From contig NZ_VOTZ01000009.1 of the NCBI RefSeq assembly GCF_024372745.1, positions 1 to 64,000 on the forward strand: a stretch of DNA of 64,000 nucleotides, read 5' to 3'. Positions 63,663-64,000 of the stretch are shown one piece after another. The position numbers were made by a program, and so were the translations under genes. Each line of letters begins with the position of its first letter. Position 1 is the first letter of the stretch. The notes beneath the pieces are model-generated. The model made no database searches. It saw only the letters and a program-made list of their open reading frames with translations, and was not told the origin of the DNA. This DNA is from Methanocalculus taiwanensis (GTDB taxonomy: Archaea > Halobacteriota > Methanomicrobia > Methanomicrobiales > Methanocorpusculaceae).

Positions 63663-64000
63663 TTACTCCTTTATGTGTATTGCGGAGACACTATTGATTA
63701 CGTAGGGCGTAATCTCTAAGAGTTCCTTTTCGGATGTCAAACCGGTGAGTACTCCAATCGAAGCCTGACATTTTGCTTGAATACCCATCGCAACATCTGT
63801 CAAAGCATCACCAACCATAATAGTCCGGGTACTAATACAGCCGGTTTCATTCAGGATCTTTTCAATCGTCTCCGGATTGGGTTTTGGCATCTTTACAAGG
63901 TCTGCACCGATGATGCAGTCAATAAAAGGTGAGCATCCCAGATAATCCATAGCAAGCCGGGCACGTTCGGTTCGATCGGTTGTTGCAATAGCAATCTTGC
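63663..64000 (-). CDS. HAD-superfamily phosphatase (5' end outside window)
   Basis: The last 111 codons of a HAD hydrolase: IAIATTDRTERARLAM (motif II Thr), KMPKPNPETIEKIL (motif III Lys) and TIMVGDALTDVAMGIQ (motif IV). Motif I lies beyond the right edge. It resembles phosphoglycolate-phosphatase-like enzymes and could dephosphorylate a sugar phosphate in the same pathway. It precedes the aldolase by 18 bases. Confidence 0.87.
   Translation of the reverse strand, partial: KIAIATTDRTERARLAMDYLGCSPFIDCIIGADLVKMPKPNPETIEKILNETGCISTRTIMVGDALTDVAMGIQAKCQASIGVLTGLTSEKELLEITPYVINSVSAIHIKE

Noticed and set aside
1-64000. CRISPR arrays, rRNA genes and replication origin
   Set aside because: No regularly spaced repeats, no rRNA sequence and no Orc1/Cdc6 gene or origin-type repeats were seen.

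Overview
The window comes from a methanogenic euryarchaeon, most probably of the order Methanomicrobiales. It carries archaeal-type information genes (eL15, eL43, RpoP, proteasome alpha, SBDS, RNase P proteins, prefoldin beta, KEOPS Pcc1, NAC, topoisomerase VI). It also has methanogen-linked genes: MfnB for methanofuran, a CofA-like lactaldehyde dehydrogenase for F420, an HdrA-like flavoprotein and an archaeal lipid prenyltransferase. No species can be named from sequence reading alone. Most of the window is moderately GC-rich by eye. The right-hand part (about 54.3-56.1 kb and 58.6-64 kb) is visibly AT-rich.

Layout. 1-1.35 kb: a 5'-truncated transposase remnant. 1.45-14.4 kb: housekeeping genes: tRNA-Glu, Drg GTPase, Trm1, tRNA-Arg, a TMEM175-like channel, a lipid prenyltransferase, a bactofilin, DUF116, MtnA, an HdrA-like protein, a gamma carbonic anhydrase, CoaD, PyrBI, TrmI, NAC, a PUA protein and a RecJ-like DHH protein. 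14.4-21 kb: Nnr, MoaC, then the archaeal translation/RNA-processing/proteasome superoperon, which here lacks the exosome genes. 21-24.3 kb: a CofA-like dehydrogenase, an isopropylmalate/citramalate synthase family gene with no ordinary start codon, tRNA-Asp and an intron-bearing tRNA-Tyr. 24.4-32.3 kb: a four-gene polyphosphate operon (two polyphosphate kinases, a CHAD-phosphoesterase fusion, Ppx/GppA). 32.4-50.9 kb: HEAT protein, Hsp20-like/ArsR pair, GuaB, MfnB, a HisA-like protein, Tmk (apparent CTG start), ValS, membrane proteins, YchF, a DUF4143 ATPase, NadM-LarB, HisS and topoisomerase VI subunit B.

50.9-53.2 kb: toxin-antitoxin modules (HicBA, an orphan HicB-like protein, VapBC) lie between the two topoisomerase VI subunit genes. 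54.3-64 kb: a surface-glycan island with a methyltransferase, a GT4 glycosyltransferase, a large polysaccharide-biosynthesis protein, a B12-binding radical SAM protein, a KdsB-type CMP-sugar synthetase, an HpcH/HpaI aldolase and a HAD phosphatase that runs off the window. An intact IS1634-like element has inserted into a cyclase-family gene inside this island. The 6-bp target duplication and terminal inverted repeats are readable, and removing the element restores the cyclase reading frame.

The most interesting points are the possible CMP-ulosonate (Kdo-like) pathway in an archaeon, the reconstructable IS insertion, the topoisomerase VI operon split by toxin-antitoxin genes, the polyphosphate operon with a new-looking fusion protein, the two genes that seem to use non-canonical start codons, and the missing exosome genes in the superoperon.
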